Assembly: GCF_026212465.1 (NCBI RefSeq)
Contig: NC_080053.1
Location: 8,912,815 to 8,976,814 of the forward strand
Source: Amaranthus tricolor
Taxonomy: Eukaryota > Streptophyta > Magnoliopsida > Caryophyllales > Amaranthaceae
Length of the DNA: 64,000 nucleotides
Reading direction: 5' to 3'
This document shows, piece after piece, positions 1-11,800 of the stretch. The notes beneath the pieces were generated by a model that saw only the letters and a list, made by a program, of their open reading frames with translations, ran no database searches and had not been told where the DNA came from. The translations under genes were made by a program, and so were the position numbers. How positions within the stretch are numbered: position 1 is the first letter of the stretch; the number at the start of each line of letters is the position of its first letter.

Positions 1-382
1 GAGTACTTTACGCGCGAAATTGACAAAAACGCTTAAAAACGCATAAAATCGCAACTTAACTTCTAATTTCTAGCATATGACTATTATTATCAAGTATAAC
101 CATTCAACACAATAATATATGTCAAATAGTGTTGTGTGCCAAGTTTCGTGCATAACAAACCATGTTTGACCTACTTTACGCGCGAAATTGACAAAAACGC
201 TTAAAAACGCATAAAAACGCAACTTAACTTCTAATTTCTAGCATATGACTATTATTATCAAGTATAACCATTTCAACACAATAATATATGCCAAATAGTG
301 TTGTGTGCCAAGTTTCGTGCATAACAAACCATGTTTGACCTACTTTACGCGCGAAATTGACAAATAAAAACGCGAAATTGAC
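1..382. repeat. Tandem repeat, period about 169 bp, two full copies and a partial third
   Basis: The motif TACTTTACGCGCGAAATTGAC recurs at about 4, 172 and 341, so the spacing is 168-169 bp. Each unit continues with AACGCTTAAAAACGCATAAAA, then an A/T-rich stretch containing TTCAACACAATAATATATG, then AAGTTTCGTGCATAACAAACC. Copies 1 and 2 differ by only a few bases. Copy 3 breaks off at about 382 after a short internal duplication of CGCGAAATTGACA. The repeats lie in the 3' part of the CACTA element and resemble its internal spacer at 2400-2510. Confidence 0.9.
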
Positions 383-703
383 AGCATCAAACTAGTGACC
401 AGACCACCTTGCACGACACGTGGAGACCAAACCTATGCATCCAGGACCTAGGCTAAAGTGGAAATGGAATCTTGGTACTTGGATCTAGCTATCAAGGTCC
501 TAAAACCATTCTAACAATCCCCGTGGACTCCTAGAAGCTGAGCCGAAGGAGGGCTGGTCGACAGTTTGCTAGATCAGAATTTTGTTTAAGTGTTTGTGGT
601 TGTTTCGTGTTCTTTTCATGATCATTTGTAGTTTTTGACTGTGTCATTAATCAAAGCTTACGCACAACATTAATCCTTGCATAACCAAGGCCTTAATCAG
701 CCC
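383..703. other. Unassigned 320-bp stretch interrupting the 169-bp repeats
   Basis: This stretch has a more balanced base composition than the A/T-rich repeats on either side and has no counterpart elsewhere in the window. No long open frame, terminal repeats or recognisable domain were seen on either strand. It could be a captured genomic fragment, which is common in CACTA elements, or a diverged internal part of the element. Repeat-like sequence resumes at about 704 (GGTTTCGCATCAAAACCAAG). Confidence 0.4.
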
Positions 704-777
704 CGGTTTCGCATCAAAACCAAGTTTGAGTACTTTACGCGCGAAATTTACAAAAACGCTTAAAAACGCATAAAATC
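704..777. repeat. Further partial copy of the 169-bp repeat
   Basis: GTTTCGCATCAAAACCAAG, then GAGTACTTTACGCGCGAAAT, then AACGCTTAAAAACGCATAAAA repeat the order seen at about 140-215. The predicted last exon of the minus-strand second gene runs into this repeat and takes its stop codon (760-762) from it. Confidence 0.75.
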
Positions 778-2332
778 GAATTTGTGTACCTTTCTTGCTA
801 TCCATTTTGGAAATGTGGCTCTGGATGTAGATCCCATTTGTCCACGCACTCTTTTCATTGCGCTGAAACGCATGGGAAAAGTAATACCATTTATATATAT
901 ATATAACACTTAATTAAATCAAATTGGTAAAATAATTAATATTACGTACGCATTCAACAATGCTTTGAATCTTGTGTTGCGAGGTGGGCTGTTAGGTTTT
1001 TGTAATGAGTCGAAGACGTGCACATCTGTTTACCACGTGCACATAAGTAATACCATATGCAATGCGTTAACATTGCCTTTTGGGGTGAACTCCCCCGTAG
1101 CTTCTTTTTCCTTCCAGCCCATCTGTTCAAATAAAAAGTGACATATATAGTAATTAGTATAAGTACATCAAAGCCAAAGAATACAAAACGAATGAAGAAT
1201 ATACTTAATAATTTCAAAACTCACCACAGCATCCGCAACCTTCTTCGTTCCCGGATCATTAATGGTAAATTTACCACTTGCATCTCGGGAATGAAGCCCG
1301 CAATACCAATCACGCACCCGATCTCCAGCAAGAGTATGTACGGATGCGGAGGTAGTCGTAGATGAGGGTGTGGATGAACTTTGATTGGGGTATAAACCCG
1401 CATCCACCCACTCTTTTCGGACCTCATCGTACGTTTTCTGGCCTAAGCGATGGTAAAACTTCCTTTTGCTTGCAGAATCAGAAGCTTTACCTCGCTTTTC
1501 CTAATTAATCAATAGAAATCGAATGTCATGTATTAGTTTAATGACTGAATCTAAAGAAGTAAATTCAAATCGGTAAACTATAATATAATATGAAATACTT
1601 ACAACTTCTATGGGAGTTGTTCTTTTGGCAACAAAGGCCTCCCAATCCCTCTTCGATATGTGACCCCATATTTCGTAGGGCATCTTCGAAGGTGCTTGCT
1701 CTCCACCTTCGTTTCCCATTTTGACCTTTTTGGTCGTACGGGCACGGGTCTTCGTAATCCAGCCAGTTACTAGCTTGGATTTGAAATCTCTGAATCTTTC
1801 AGCAACAGCTGAAAGAAACACATTCTTCTTGTCCTCATCGCTCTCGATGTGGAAAAGATTCTACAAAAAAAATTTATATTTGTTACTGTCAATTAAATTA
1901 ATTTTAAAATGAAACTAAATGAGTAAAAATAGTAAAGTTGCTTACCACAATATCATTCCATAGAGAGTTTTTCAAACCCTCTGGAACCTCGTTCCATGCG
2001 TGCAATATGGAAATCTTGCGGATACATAGGCCCACTTGTTTTCCATATTGCCTACGCCATTTTCCGCAGGGTTGACCCAATGCATTGTATTCCAAATGCA
2101 TTGGTTCTGTGACTTTGAGGTTTTTCGTAGGACCTCGCCCTTTTCTTTTCTGACTGGTAGTGGGAGCATCCCTTGGTGGGGCGTCTTCAGTCTCAAAATC
2201 ATTGTCTAGAGGTGGAGCGTCTTCAGCCATACGCTCGAATCTCACAATTTGGTCCTCTTCACTGTCGTAACTACGATGCTCATTATCCGAGGTCTCAATC
2301 TCGGGGACAATTTCGTCTCTGAATAGATGCAT
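760..2332 (-). CDS. Second CACTA gene, Ptta/En/Spm-type (Transposase_24-like), five predicted exons
   Basis: Predicted exons on the minus strand are 2332-1946, 1860-1603, 1500-1225, 1122-1034 and 862-760. Donors are GTAAGC at 1945, GTAAGT at 1602, GTGAGT at 1224 and GTAAAC at 1033. Each acceptor ends in AG. The first three exons are in phase 0, giving about 370 residues. The start is the ATG at 2332. An acidic N-terminal third rich in D and E is followed by a basic KRKGRGPTK segment. Then come family-like motifs: WNEVPEGLKNSLWNDIV, FKSKLVTGWI, KRDWEAFVAKRT, and KRKFYHRLGQKTYDEVR. In the family this protein acts in the nucleus, binds the subterminal repeats and works with the transposase. It lies downstream of the transposase on the same strand, as tnpA-like genes do. 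The first three exons are convincing. The last two are tentative, and the gene could end earlier. Confidence 0.62.
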
Positions 2333-2399
2333 TATATATCAGTACCTGAAAGAGTATGAATAGAAATATATTAGAACATTAGCTAAGTAATATTAAGAA

Positions 2400-2512
2400 T
2401 ATGACTATCATTTACAATTCTAATACGTACATTCAACATAATAATATATAACAAATAAGTATCTGTGCAAAGTTTCATGCAAAACAAACCAAGTGCCAAA
2501 AAAACTTTTAAA
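2400..2512. repeat. Diverged relative of the 169-bp repeat, between the two CACTA genes
   Basis: The order ATGACTAT, ACATTCAACATAATAATATA, then CAAAGTTTCATGCAAAACAA matches the second half of the tandem unit at about 75-170 with many substitutions. It sits in the non-coding gap between the transposase stop (2541) and the start of the second gene (2332). The tandem array at the left of the window may therefore derive from this internal spacer. Confidence 0.65.
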
Positions 2513-2540
2513 AGCTTTAAATTCATACCTTGTGAATCAC

Positions 2541-5500
2541 TTAATTCAAATGTATTCCTTCCGTGTGATCTACACGCATATAACCAACATCTACATCATC
2601 TACATCATCTTGATCCACTGATATTGGATTGATAAAGGGAGGGAAGTCTTCAAAAGCTTCATATTCTTCCTCATCCTCAACATCACCTATACCAAGAATG
2701 CTTCTTTTTCCCGGTACAACAATAGACCATTTTTTATCAGACGGGTCTACAATGTAGAATACTTGCTTGGCTTGTGAGGCTAGTATGAATGGCTCCTCAC
2801 TATCACGCAAACGAGCTAAGTCTACAAGAGTGAATCCACAAGGGTCGTCATTTTTTATGCATCGTCGATTATTATCTACCCACTTACATTTGAAAAGACC
2901 AATATTGAAAGTAGAGTAGTCAAGCTCCCATATTTCATGTACCCGCCCGTAGTATACCAATTTAGCATCAACCGGCGCTTGATCCTTCGCACTCGCGTAA
3001 AATGTAGATGACGCCAAAATAGAAACCCCACTATTCTGTAGATACGATGACTTCTTGTCTTGACCCTCAGTCCAAAATGGGAAGCCATTGACATCGTAAC
3101 CCTCATATTTGTTGACATCATCACGAGGACCAAAAGCTAACCACTTAACAATTTCGGATACACCCTTGAGTTCTTCGCATATTACTCGATTATGAAACCA
3201 ATTAATAAACGTCTTGTTATGCAACTGCATCAATGTCCCATCCCCTTTAGAAGGATGTTTTGCGCGCAATATATCAAAATGCTCACTCAAAAAAGGATGA
3301 ACTTCCGGAATATGATGCAACACATACAAGTGTGCTTGTAGAAGGCTTTCTCGAGGAGATGTGACCGATTTGGAGCCAATTGTTCCTTTTCTCTCAAGCC
3401 TTCCTTCATGTCTAGAGGTGGGAAGTCCAATAGGCTTTGCCATGGCCAAATACTCGGCTATAAAGTTACTAATCTCATCGCTCACAGTGCCTTGAATCAT
3501 ACTCCCCTCAGGTTGTGCTGGATTCCTCACCTTGTTTTGTAAAACACCCATGTGTCTTTCAAAAGGATAACACCACCTTAAAAAAACTGGACCCAAAAGT
3601 TTGATCTCACGAACGAGATGGACAATAAGATGAACCATTATGTCAAAGAAAGAAGGTGGAAAATACATCTCAAACTTGCATAAAGTTACAATCACGTCGA
3701 GTTGAAGTGCATCAAGTTTAAAGGGATCAAGAACTTTACTACAAATTGTGTTGAAGAACGAACATAGCTCGGTAATAGCATATCTCACATGTTTTGGCAG
3801 TATTCCACGGATTGCAATTAGTAAGAACACTTGCATCATTACATGGCAATCGTGAGATTTCATGCTTCCCAACTTCAGCTCACCATTTAGGCTAACAAAT
3901 CTCTTCATGTTGGATGAGTACCCAGACGGAACCTTAATGCCATACAAACACTCACAAAATGTCCGATTCTCTGCTTTGGACAATGTGTAGCAAGCTGGAG
4001 GCAAATAAACTTTGTCATTAAGCATCTTCTTCTTACTGCCACCAACTTCATCATCAGCTCTATTTCTTTTCTTACTCACCTTAACATGTGCCCACAACTC
4101 CGGACGAAGACCCTTACATTCAAACCAATCTCGCACGGCCCTAACATCTTTTGTCTTACCCGGAATGTTCATGAGAGTCCCGAGTATGGCATCGCATACA
4201 TTTTTCTCTATATGCATAACGTCAAGACAATGCCTAACCTATAGATCTCTCCAATATGGAAGCTTCCAAAAGATTGATTCTTTTTTCCATAATCGGCCTT
4301 CACCTCCTTGCACTTGCCCCGTTTTACCAAATACAGTCTCAACTCCCTTAACCTGTTCATAAACCTCATAACCGGTCAACGGTCGACGAGCTACATGGTC
4401 CTCAACCTCCCCATTGAACAACTTCTTCTTCTTACGATATTGGTGGTCTCGTGGGAGGAACTTTCGATGGTGCATGAATACGTGTTTGCACTTAGGAATC
4501 CACGTGGATTCCATGTCATCGATACATATACATATCGGGCATGCTTTCTTCCCTTTGTTCTTATACCCCGATAAGTTGCCATATGCCGAAAAATCATTAA
4601 CGGTGCATAAAAGCATTGCACGCAAGGTGAACTCCTCATTAGCATATGCATCAAACACTGAAACGCCTTCATCCCACATCTTTCTCAAATCCTCAACGAG
4701 AGGTGCAAGATACACATCTATGTCATTGCCAGGTTGTTTAGGACCCGAGATAAGAAGCGAAAGCATTATGTACTTACGCTTCATACACAACCAAGGTGGC
4801 AAATTATAGATCACTAAAAGTACCGGCCAAGTACTATGTTGAGAACTAAGATTGCCGAACGGGTTCATTCCATCCGTACACAGTCCGAGCCTTAAATTAC
4901 GAACCTCATCCCCAAAAGTCTTATGCAACCTATCAATACTCTTCCACTCCGGAGAATCAGATGGATGTGTGAGCAAGTGACCTTTCTTCACCCTATCTGC
5001 ATGCCACCTCAAATTTAACGCATCTTTCTTTATAGAAAACAAGCGCTTGAATCTAGGTAATATTGGAAGATACCACAATACCTTAGCCGGAGGCCCTTTA
5101 GCATCCCGAGCCCCTTTACGCTTGTAGCGCGATAACCCACACCTAGGACACTCTTCTAAGTTCTCGTTTTCATTCCGATACAACACACAATCATTCGGAC
5201 ACGCATGAATCTTCTGGTACTCTAAGCCGAAAGGACACATGAGCTTTTTGGCATAATATGTCGACTTTGGAAGTTCATTTCCCTCAGGAAGCATCTTACC
5301 TAACGCTTCTAATAACATTGTGAAACTAGCGTCACTCCAATTGAACTTTGACTTAATGTTGAAAATTGTCAACACTGCTGTTAGTTTGGTAAACTTTGTA
5401 CATCCAGGGTACAAAGGCTTTTGAGAAGCCTCTGTCAACAAGTCAAAAACACGAAGACGTTTTCCTAACTCATCCTCGACTCCCTCCATCATCTCATCAA

Positions 5501-5870
5501 CACGATCCACATCCTCATCGACATTCTCTTCATCTGTCTCATACCCATCAACATGATCTACTACATCCTCATTGACATCGGCCACATTATTGACGCCCTC
5601 AACAACACTTTTCTCTTTGTAAACTCCCTCCTCACCATGCCAAACCCAAACATGATATTGAGGCCTAAACCCACGTCGAAGTATGTGCTCCCTAAGGATA
5701 TCAACACTATCTACCTTTGATACATTGCCACAACTGACACATGGGCAATAAAAACCAACTCCCCCCGTCCTAACTTGATGTTCAACCGCAATACTACAAA
5801 ATTCTAATACGCCATCAATAAATTCCGACGATTCAATGCTTCCATACATCCAAGAACGATCGTTTGTCAT
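2541..5870 (-). pseudogene. CACTA transposase (TnpD/TNP2-like) with one in-frame UAG
   Basis: The transposase would cut and rejoin CACTA ends in the nucleus. The frame can be followed from ATG at 5870 to the stop at 2541-2543, about 1,100 codons, broken only by TAG at 4239-4241. The frame also extends upstream to an ATG at 5924, but the family start is normally just before DRSWMYG, so 5870 is preferred. Domains in order: Transpos_assoc (DRSWMYG to VWHGEE, with CPCVSC); an acidic linker; Transposase_21 with STYYAKKLMCPFGLEY, CTDGMNPFGN, VNDFSAYGNLSGY and ACPIC; DUF4218 (VRYAITELCSFF, RHMGVLQNKVRNPAQPEG); DUF4216 (YYGRVHEIWELDY, CKWVD, FILASQAKQVFYI). The Asp in CTDGMNPF and the Asp in VNDFSAYG are the likely first two metal-binding residues. 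After the UAG the same frame resumes with VRHC and the conserved DVMHIEKNVCD, so the break is a point change rather than a frameshift. Confidence 0.9.
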
Positions 5871-5924
5871 CCTAATTAGTGTGATTAATTGATTCAAAAC
5901 AAAACAATAATTAATAATATTCAT

Positions 5925-7080
5925 ATAAAAACAATAAAAATTAATAATTAATAATGTTTTTTAAGATTGTTAATAATGACTTCAATTATACTATAAAAAG
6001 TGATCATTTTAAACTTGTAGGTGATTACTTTATAACTATAATTGGTCACTTTAGAATTGCTACAAATTATTTGAAGGTACTTAAACTCTTTGATTATAAT
6101 AATCTTTTTAAAAATTTTAAAAAAAATAATAATATATATACTAGTATTATTTATCAACTAGGAGTATTATTATTTTGTATTAACTATAATAGAAATAACA
6201 TGAAAAATAAGAATGCAATATTAATATTTTCATATTAAAATTTCACCTACTTCCCTAACCCTCAAGCAAATAAATACAATCATTAAAATACTAGATACTC
6301 ACTTCAATTCAAAACAATTATTTCATTTATGTAAGATTTCATTACTTTAATTCTCTATATCAGAATAAGAACAACAAGATTTCATTACTCAAGCAAATAA
6401 CTATAATTCTCTTTTCATCTTCTTCATGACTGCCCTTTTTTATTTGATGGTTTTATTGATTGTTTGATTGAGTTTACAACAACAAGAACAACAAGATTAT
6501 ATTCGATTTTTTACAACAAGAATAAGCAACAAGAACAACAACGTAACAAGATTTTTTACAAGAACAGCAACAACAAGAAGATGAATAGAAACATAATTAT
6601 ATTCGATGAATAGCAACAAGAACAGCAACAAAATTCGAAGTAGGTTTATGAAAATTCGAAGATGAACAAGCCAACAAAATTTTGGTTTCAAACGGTCATA
6701 TAAAAAAGAGAAATAATACCTTAATTCGTGAGTTTTGAAGATGAACAAGCAAATGCCTTTGGTTTCAAACGCTTTTGAAGAATGCACACACACGCAGATG
6801 AACAAGTAAATGCACGAAACAGCAAGCAAACGTTTGTGAAGATTATGTGTTCGAAGTTTATGAAGATTCTAAGTTTGAAGTTTATGAAAAAATAAACAAG
6901 AACGGTTTTTATTTTCAATGGAGAAGATGATGAAGTTTGATGAAGATGAAGTTTGAGTATATGGAGAACGAAGACTGCTGTGCGTGTTTTATGAAGAAAA
7001 ACAGTATATTTCTTTGTGGTTAATGAAACAGGAAGCTTAAGGGTTTTATGAAAATTAACGTTGAGAATTGGGCGCCATAA
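5925..7080. other. A/T-rich 5' leader of the CACTA element, no gene seen
   Basis: From 5925 to about 6420 the sequence is very A/T-rich with no coding signature on either strand. From about 6480 to 6950 it is rich in AACAAG and AACAAC triplets. It contains imperfect direct repeats around 6660, 6738 and 6796 sharing AGATGAACAAG; the first two continue to TTGGTTTCAAACG. As the transposase is on the minus strand, this should hold its promoter and 5' untranslated region, but I cannot place a start site. Confidence 0.5.
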
Positions 7081-7087
7081 AATAAGC

Positions 7088-7485
<398 letters not shown>

Positions 7486-7514
7486 GTTTATTAAAATGCA
7501 GTATACCTTCCATC

Positions 7515-8678
7515 ATGCCTCCATTCTTGAGAAAGAACGGAAATAGAGGTGACTCTGAGCGTGTACTTCGGAACCTAGTGAAAGCCCTAGCTGGTACAAG
7601 AAACCCCAGAGAGAAATCCTTGGAAGAGAGGGCTTCATCGATTAGTAAGAGAATAGCCCAGAGTAAGCCCTCTACTTATAATGGGAAAGGACAACCTTCT
7701 GCGCTGGAAAACTGGCTTCGAGAGTTTGACAGACTCTTTAGTGTAGTTCGATGTCCCGCAGAATTTATGATCGACCAGGCTGCATTTTATCTAGTCGAAG
7801 ATGCTGACTACTGGTGGAAACATAGTAAGGCGAGGCTGATAGTGGAGAATGATGGTGAATTAAGCTGGGAACGTTTTAAGGGAGCGTTAAGGGATCAATT
7901 CTACCCACCTCACGTGAGGAAGGATAAGTCAAACGAGTTTGCTAGATTTGAAATGAGGAATTTAACAGTGGATGATTATTATCAGAAATTTATGGAATTT
8001 CTAAAGTTTTTCCCTGAGGACGTTCCGACTGAAACAAAGAAGATGCAACGCTTTGAACTGGGTTTATCGTACGAGATTCAAAAATACATTGAGACCGATA
8101 GGTATGATACTTTAGACCAGTTATTTAAGAGGGCAGCCCAGATAGGAAATGTTATTAGGAAGGGGCAGGAGAAGTTGGCCCATGGTGGGGACAAGAGGAG
8201 GGAACCTATGTTCCAGAATGCAGAGAGCGGGAGTAATCATGCAATAAACCACTTTAAGAAACACAAAACCTATGGGGGTTATCAACAAAAAGTGTACCAG
8301 CCAGGACAATCAAGTAAAGGTGGGAGAGGTTCGACATCTAAGGCCAGGGTACAGAAACCACTTTATGACCGCAATGGAAAGGAAAGAATTTATAACTGTA
8401 AGAGATGCCAGAAAAATCATCCAGGGAGAGATTGTCGGGGAGCATTAGTGGACTGTTCATACTGTGGTAAATCGGGTCATAGAATGTATGAGTGTTATGC
8501 TCGGTTGGGACAACAAGAACCTCAAGGGGGAAATCACAGAGGTTTTCCACAACAACGCTTCGGTAATGGTCGGAGTGGCAATGACACGGGAAATGGAAAT
8601 CAAAACGGTGGTGATTTTGGTAGAAACCCTGGGGGTGTCTCAAACCTTAGGTTTCAGAGAAATCATTCCAGAATTTAG
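7515..8678 (+). CDS. gag: Retrotransposon Gag (Ty3/gypsy), probably truncated at its C terminus
   Basis: Gag forms the virus-like particle and packages the element RNA in the cytoplasm. The start chosen is ATG at 7515 (MPPFLRKNG). The frame is open further upstream only because it translates the TA tract as Ile-Tyr. Of 387 residues, about 50-190 match Retrotrans_gag ([45 protein letters not shown]). Two zinc-binding motifs follow: an unusual [13 protein letters not shown], then a standard CCHC knuckle at residues 314-327 ([14 protein letters not shown]). A Gly/Asn/Gln-rich tail ends at TAG 8676-8678. The same frame continues about 50 codons beyond the TAG with similar Gln/Gly/Asn-rich content and a GTFYIN motif that normally begins the protease. 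The TAG therefore looks like a premature stop (CAG to TAG) in what was a fused gag-pol frame. Confidence 0.9.
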   Translation: MPPFLRKNGNRGDSERVLRNLVKALAGTRNPREKSLEERASSISKRIAQSKPSTYNGKGQPSALENWLREFDRLFSVVRCPAEFMIDQAAFYLVEDADYWWKHSKARLIVENDGELSWERFKGALRDQFYPPHVRKDKSNEFARFEMRNLTVDDYYQKFMEFLKFFPEDVPTETKKMQRFELGLSYEIQKYIETDRYDTLDQLFKRAAQIGNVIRKGQEKLAHGGDKRREPMFQNAESGSNHAINHFKKHKTYGGYQQKVYQPGQSSKGGRGSTSKARVQKPLYDRNGKERIYNCKRCQKNHPGRDCRGALVDCSYCGKSGHRMYECYARLGQQEPQGGNHRGFPQQRFGNGRSGNDTGNGNQNGGDFGRNPGGVSNLRFQRNHSRI

Positions 8679-8847
8679 CAACCTCAAGGGAATGCTAGGA
8701 ATGAGAACTTTCCTGGACAACGAGGTAGTCAAGGAGGCGCTACCCCAGTCTTTCAAAATAATGGCAGACTATCAGCGGTTAATGCTAGGGAAACAACACA
8801 AGTGTCCGATATGGTCACAGGTACTTTTTACATCAATTTAAAGTCTA
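8679..8847 (+). pseudogene. Gag tail and protease entry, with protease core deleted
   Basis: Continuing the gag frame past the TAG, the sequence reads a Gln/Gly-rich tail and then VTGTFYIN, the usual entry to the retroviral-type aspartic protease. The catalytic Asp-Ser/Thr-Gly segment that should follow is absent. Within about 10 bp (near 8838-8848) the sequence changes to DVILGMD in another frame, a motif normally found at the protease end. An internal deletion of roughly 70 codons with a frame change is inferred from the usual family spacing. Confidence 0.72.
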
Positions 8848-11800
8848 GATGTAATCCTTGGGATGGATTAGTTGGGTAGATATAAGGCAGTGATAAATTG
8901 TGAGGGACAATCCGTAACGCTAAGCGGACCCCGAGGAGAGAAAGTTAAATATAGGAAGTTTCCCAAGGGACCCAAGGTAAAAATCGTGTCGTCCTTAGAA
9001 GCAAGGAAGCTAATCAAGCAGGGACAATCGTGGTTTTTCTGTAGTATAAGTAAGGTGGAGGTGCGGAAGCTTTGAATTGATGATATTCCTGTAGTCCGTG
9101 ACTTTAAGGATGTATTTCCAGAAAAGCTTTCAGGCATGCCACCGAAAAGAGACGTGGACTTTTCAATCGATTTGGTGCCTGGGACAGGGACAATTTCAAA
9201 AGCCCCTTATCGTATGGCTCCAAAGGAAATGGAGGAATTGAAGGTGCGATTAGAGGAGTTGTTAGAAAAGGGTTATATAAGACCTAGCGTCTCTCCCTGG
9301 GGAGCCCCGGTATTATTGGTGAGGAAAAAGGATGGAATGATGCGTCTCTGTATTGATTACAGAGAACTCAATAAAGTCACTATTAAGAATAAATATCCAT
9401 TACCACGGATTGATGATCTTTTTGATCAGTTGCAAGGGGCAGGAGTCTTTTCTAAGATTGATTTACAGTCAGGATATCACCAGTTGCGCATTAAGGAGGA
9501 GGATATTAATAAGTCAGCTTTCCGAACCAGATATGGACATTTTGAATTCACTGTAATGCCTTTTGGATTAACCAATGCACCCGCTGCATTTATGGGGTTG
9601 ATGAATAGAGATTTTAATGCATATCTTGATAAGTGTGTAGTGGTGTTTATTGATGATATCTTGGTATATTCTAAGAGTCGGGAAGAGCATCAAGAACATT
9701 TAAGAGTAGTCTTGCAAATTCTTCGAGAAAATGAATTATATGCTAAGTTTTCGAAGTGCGAATTCTGGTTAGAACAGGTGGCTTTTCTAGGTCACCTTGT
9801 TTCTAAAAAGGGGATCTCTGTTGATCCGGCAAAGATAGAAGCAGTCCGAGACTGGCCTACACCCCGAAATATTACGGATATTCAAAGTTTTTTGGGTTTG
9901 GCAGGGTACTATCGTCGTTTTGTGAAGGATTTTTCTCGTGTCACTCGTCCGCTAACATCCTTGATGAAGAAGGAGAAGAAGTTTGAATGGACCGAGGAGT
10001 GTGAGAAGGCATTTCAGTTGTTGAAGAAGAAGTTAACTACAGCTCCAGTGTTGACCTCACCTGATCCATCTTTGGAATATTCCGTCTACAGTGATGCTTC
10101 CAAACATGGATTAGGTTGTGTTTTAATGCAAGATAGGAAAGTAGTGGCGTATGCTTCGCGTCAGCTGAAGACTCGTGAGGTGAATTATCCAACACATGAC
10201 TTGGAATTAGCGGCTGTGGTTTTTGCATTAAAAATCTGGCGTCATTATCTCTATGGTGTCAAATGCAAGATCTTCACGGACCATAAAAGTTTGCAATTTT
10301 TGTTCACTCAATCCGAGTTGAATTTGCGCCAATGACATTGGTTAGAACTTATCAGTGATTATGACTTGGAGATTGCTTATCATAAAGGCCGTGCGAATGT
10401 GGTCGCTGATGCTTTGAACAGAAAATCGAGGTACTCAGTCTCAGCATTAATAACCTCTGAGGAGTTGTGTAAGGAGTTTGAGAGAATGAACTTAGAGATA
10501 ATCCAAGAAGGGGAGTTGGAGGCCAAGTTGAGTGCATTGTCCATTCAACCTACATTTTTCAAAGAGATTATGGCTAAGCAATTGGAAGACCCCAAGTTCA
10601 TTAAACTTCGGAAGCAGATCAACGATGGGAGAGCTGAAGGTTTTACAATTCATGAGGATGGTAGTCTTCATTTTAAAGGACGGTGGTGTGTACCGGAGGG
10701 GTGTGACTCTTTGAAGGAAAAATTATTGAACGAAGCTCATAATTCTAGATACTCAATTCATCCTAGTGGAGACAAGATGTATCAAGATTTAAAATGCATG
10801 TTTTGGTGGTCGGGTATGAAAAAGAATATTGCAGAATTTGTTGCTAAGTGCTTAATGTGTCAAAAGGTCAAGAGTGAGCATAAGAGACCTGCCGGATTAT
10901 TACAACCTCTAGAAATTCCAGTATGGAAGTGGGACGACATTTCCATGGACTTTGTGTTGGGTTTGCCATGAACAAGAGCCGATAATGATACTCTTTGGGT
11001 TATCGTGGACAGACTTACTAAGTCGGCAAGGTTTATTCCAATGAATTGTAAGTGGGATGTGGAACAACTTGCTCGTGCTTATATTAAGTACGTGATTCGT
11101 TATCATGGAATACCTCGTACTATTGTTTCCGATCGCGATACTCGATATTTGTCACATTTTTGGAAATCACTACAACAAGCGTTGGGGACCACCCTTCTTC
11201 ATAGTACGTCCTTCCACCCAATGACCGATGGTCAGACGAAACGTGTCAATCAAATACTGGAGGACATGTTGAGAGCGGTAGCAAAGGAATGGCAAGGTTC
11301 ATGGGATGAACATTTGGATCTGGTAGAGTTCTCTTATAATAACAGTTACCAAGCTATGATTCAAATGGCTCCCTTTGAGGCACTTTATGGTCGTAAATGC
11401 CGTAGTCCTGTATGCTGGGATGATTTTATTGAATCTGTCACCTTAGGACCTGATATGCTTGTTCAAATGACTGAACAAGTAAAGTTAATTCGCAAGAAAA
11501 TGAAAGCAGCCCAAGATAGACAAAAATCGTACGCCGATCTCCTACGTCGGCCTGATGAATTTGAAGTGGGTGACAAGGTTCTACTTCGTGTGTCTCCAAT
11601 GAAAGGAGTAGTTCGCTTTGGTGCTCGTGGAAAGTTAAGCCCACGTTTCATAGGTCCTTATGACATTGTGGAGAAAGTAGGGAAGTTAGCCTATCGGTTA
11701 GCGTTGCCTAATGCTCTAGGTAAAGTGCACGACGTTTTTCACATTTCTCAGTTGAAACGTTACGTCGTAGCCTCTTCTCATGTATTAGATTCAGAGGCGT

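Noticed and set aside
388..396. AACTAGTG near 388 as the missing left end of the CACTA element
   Set aside because: It lacks the initial C of CACTAGTG and is not followed by GGAAAA or subterminal TTGCTGCGG repeats.
4012..4809. Plus-strand open frames across the CACTA transposase
   Set aside because: Antisense to the transposase frame with its conserved domains; no recognisable protein of their own.
5948..6238. Short frames in the A/T-rich leader of the CACTA element
   Set aside because: Low-complexity A/T sequence on both strands, no domain or codon signature.
6497..6918. Hydrophobic small membrane protein on the minus strand
   Set aside because: It is the complement of AAC/AAG-rich leader sequence, which gives Leu/Phe/Val-rich frames by composition alone.
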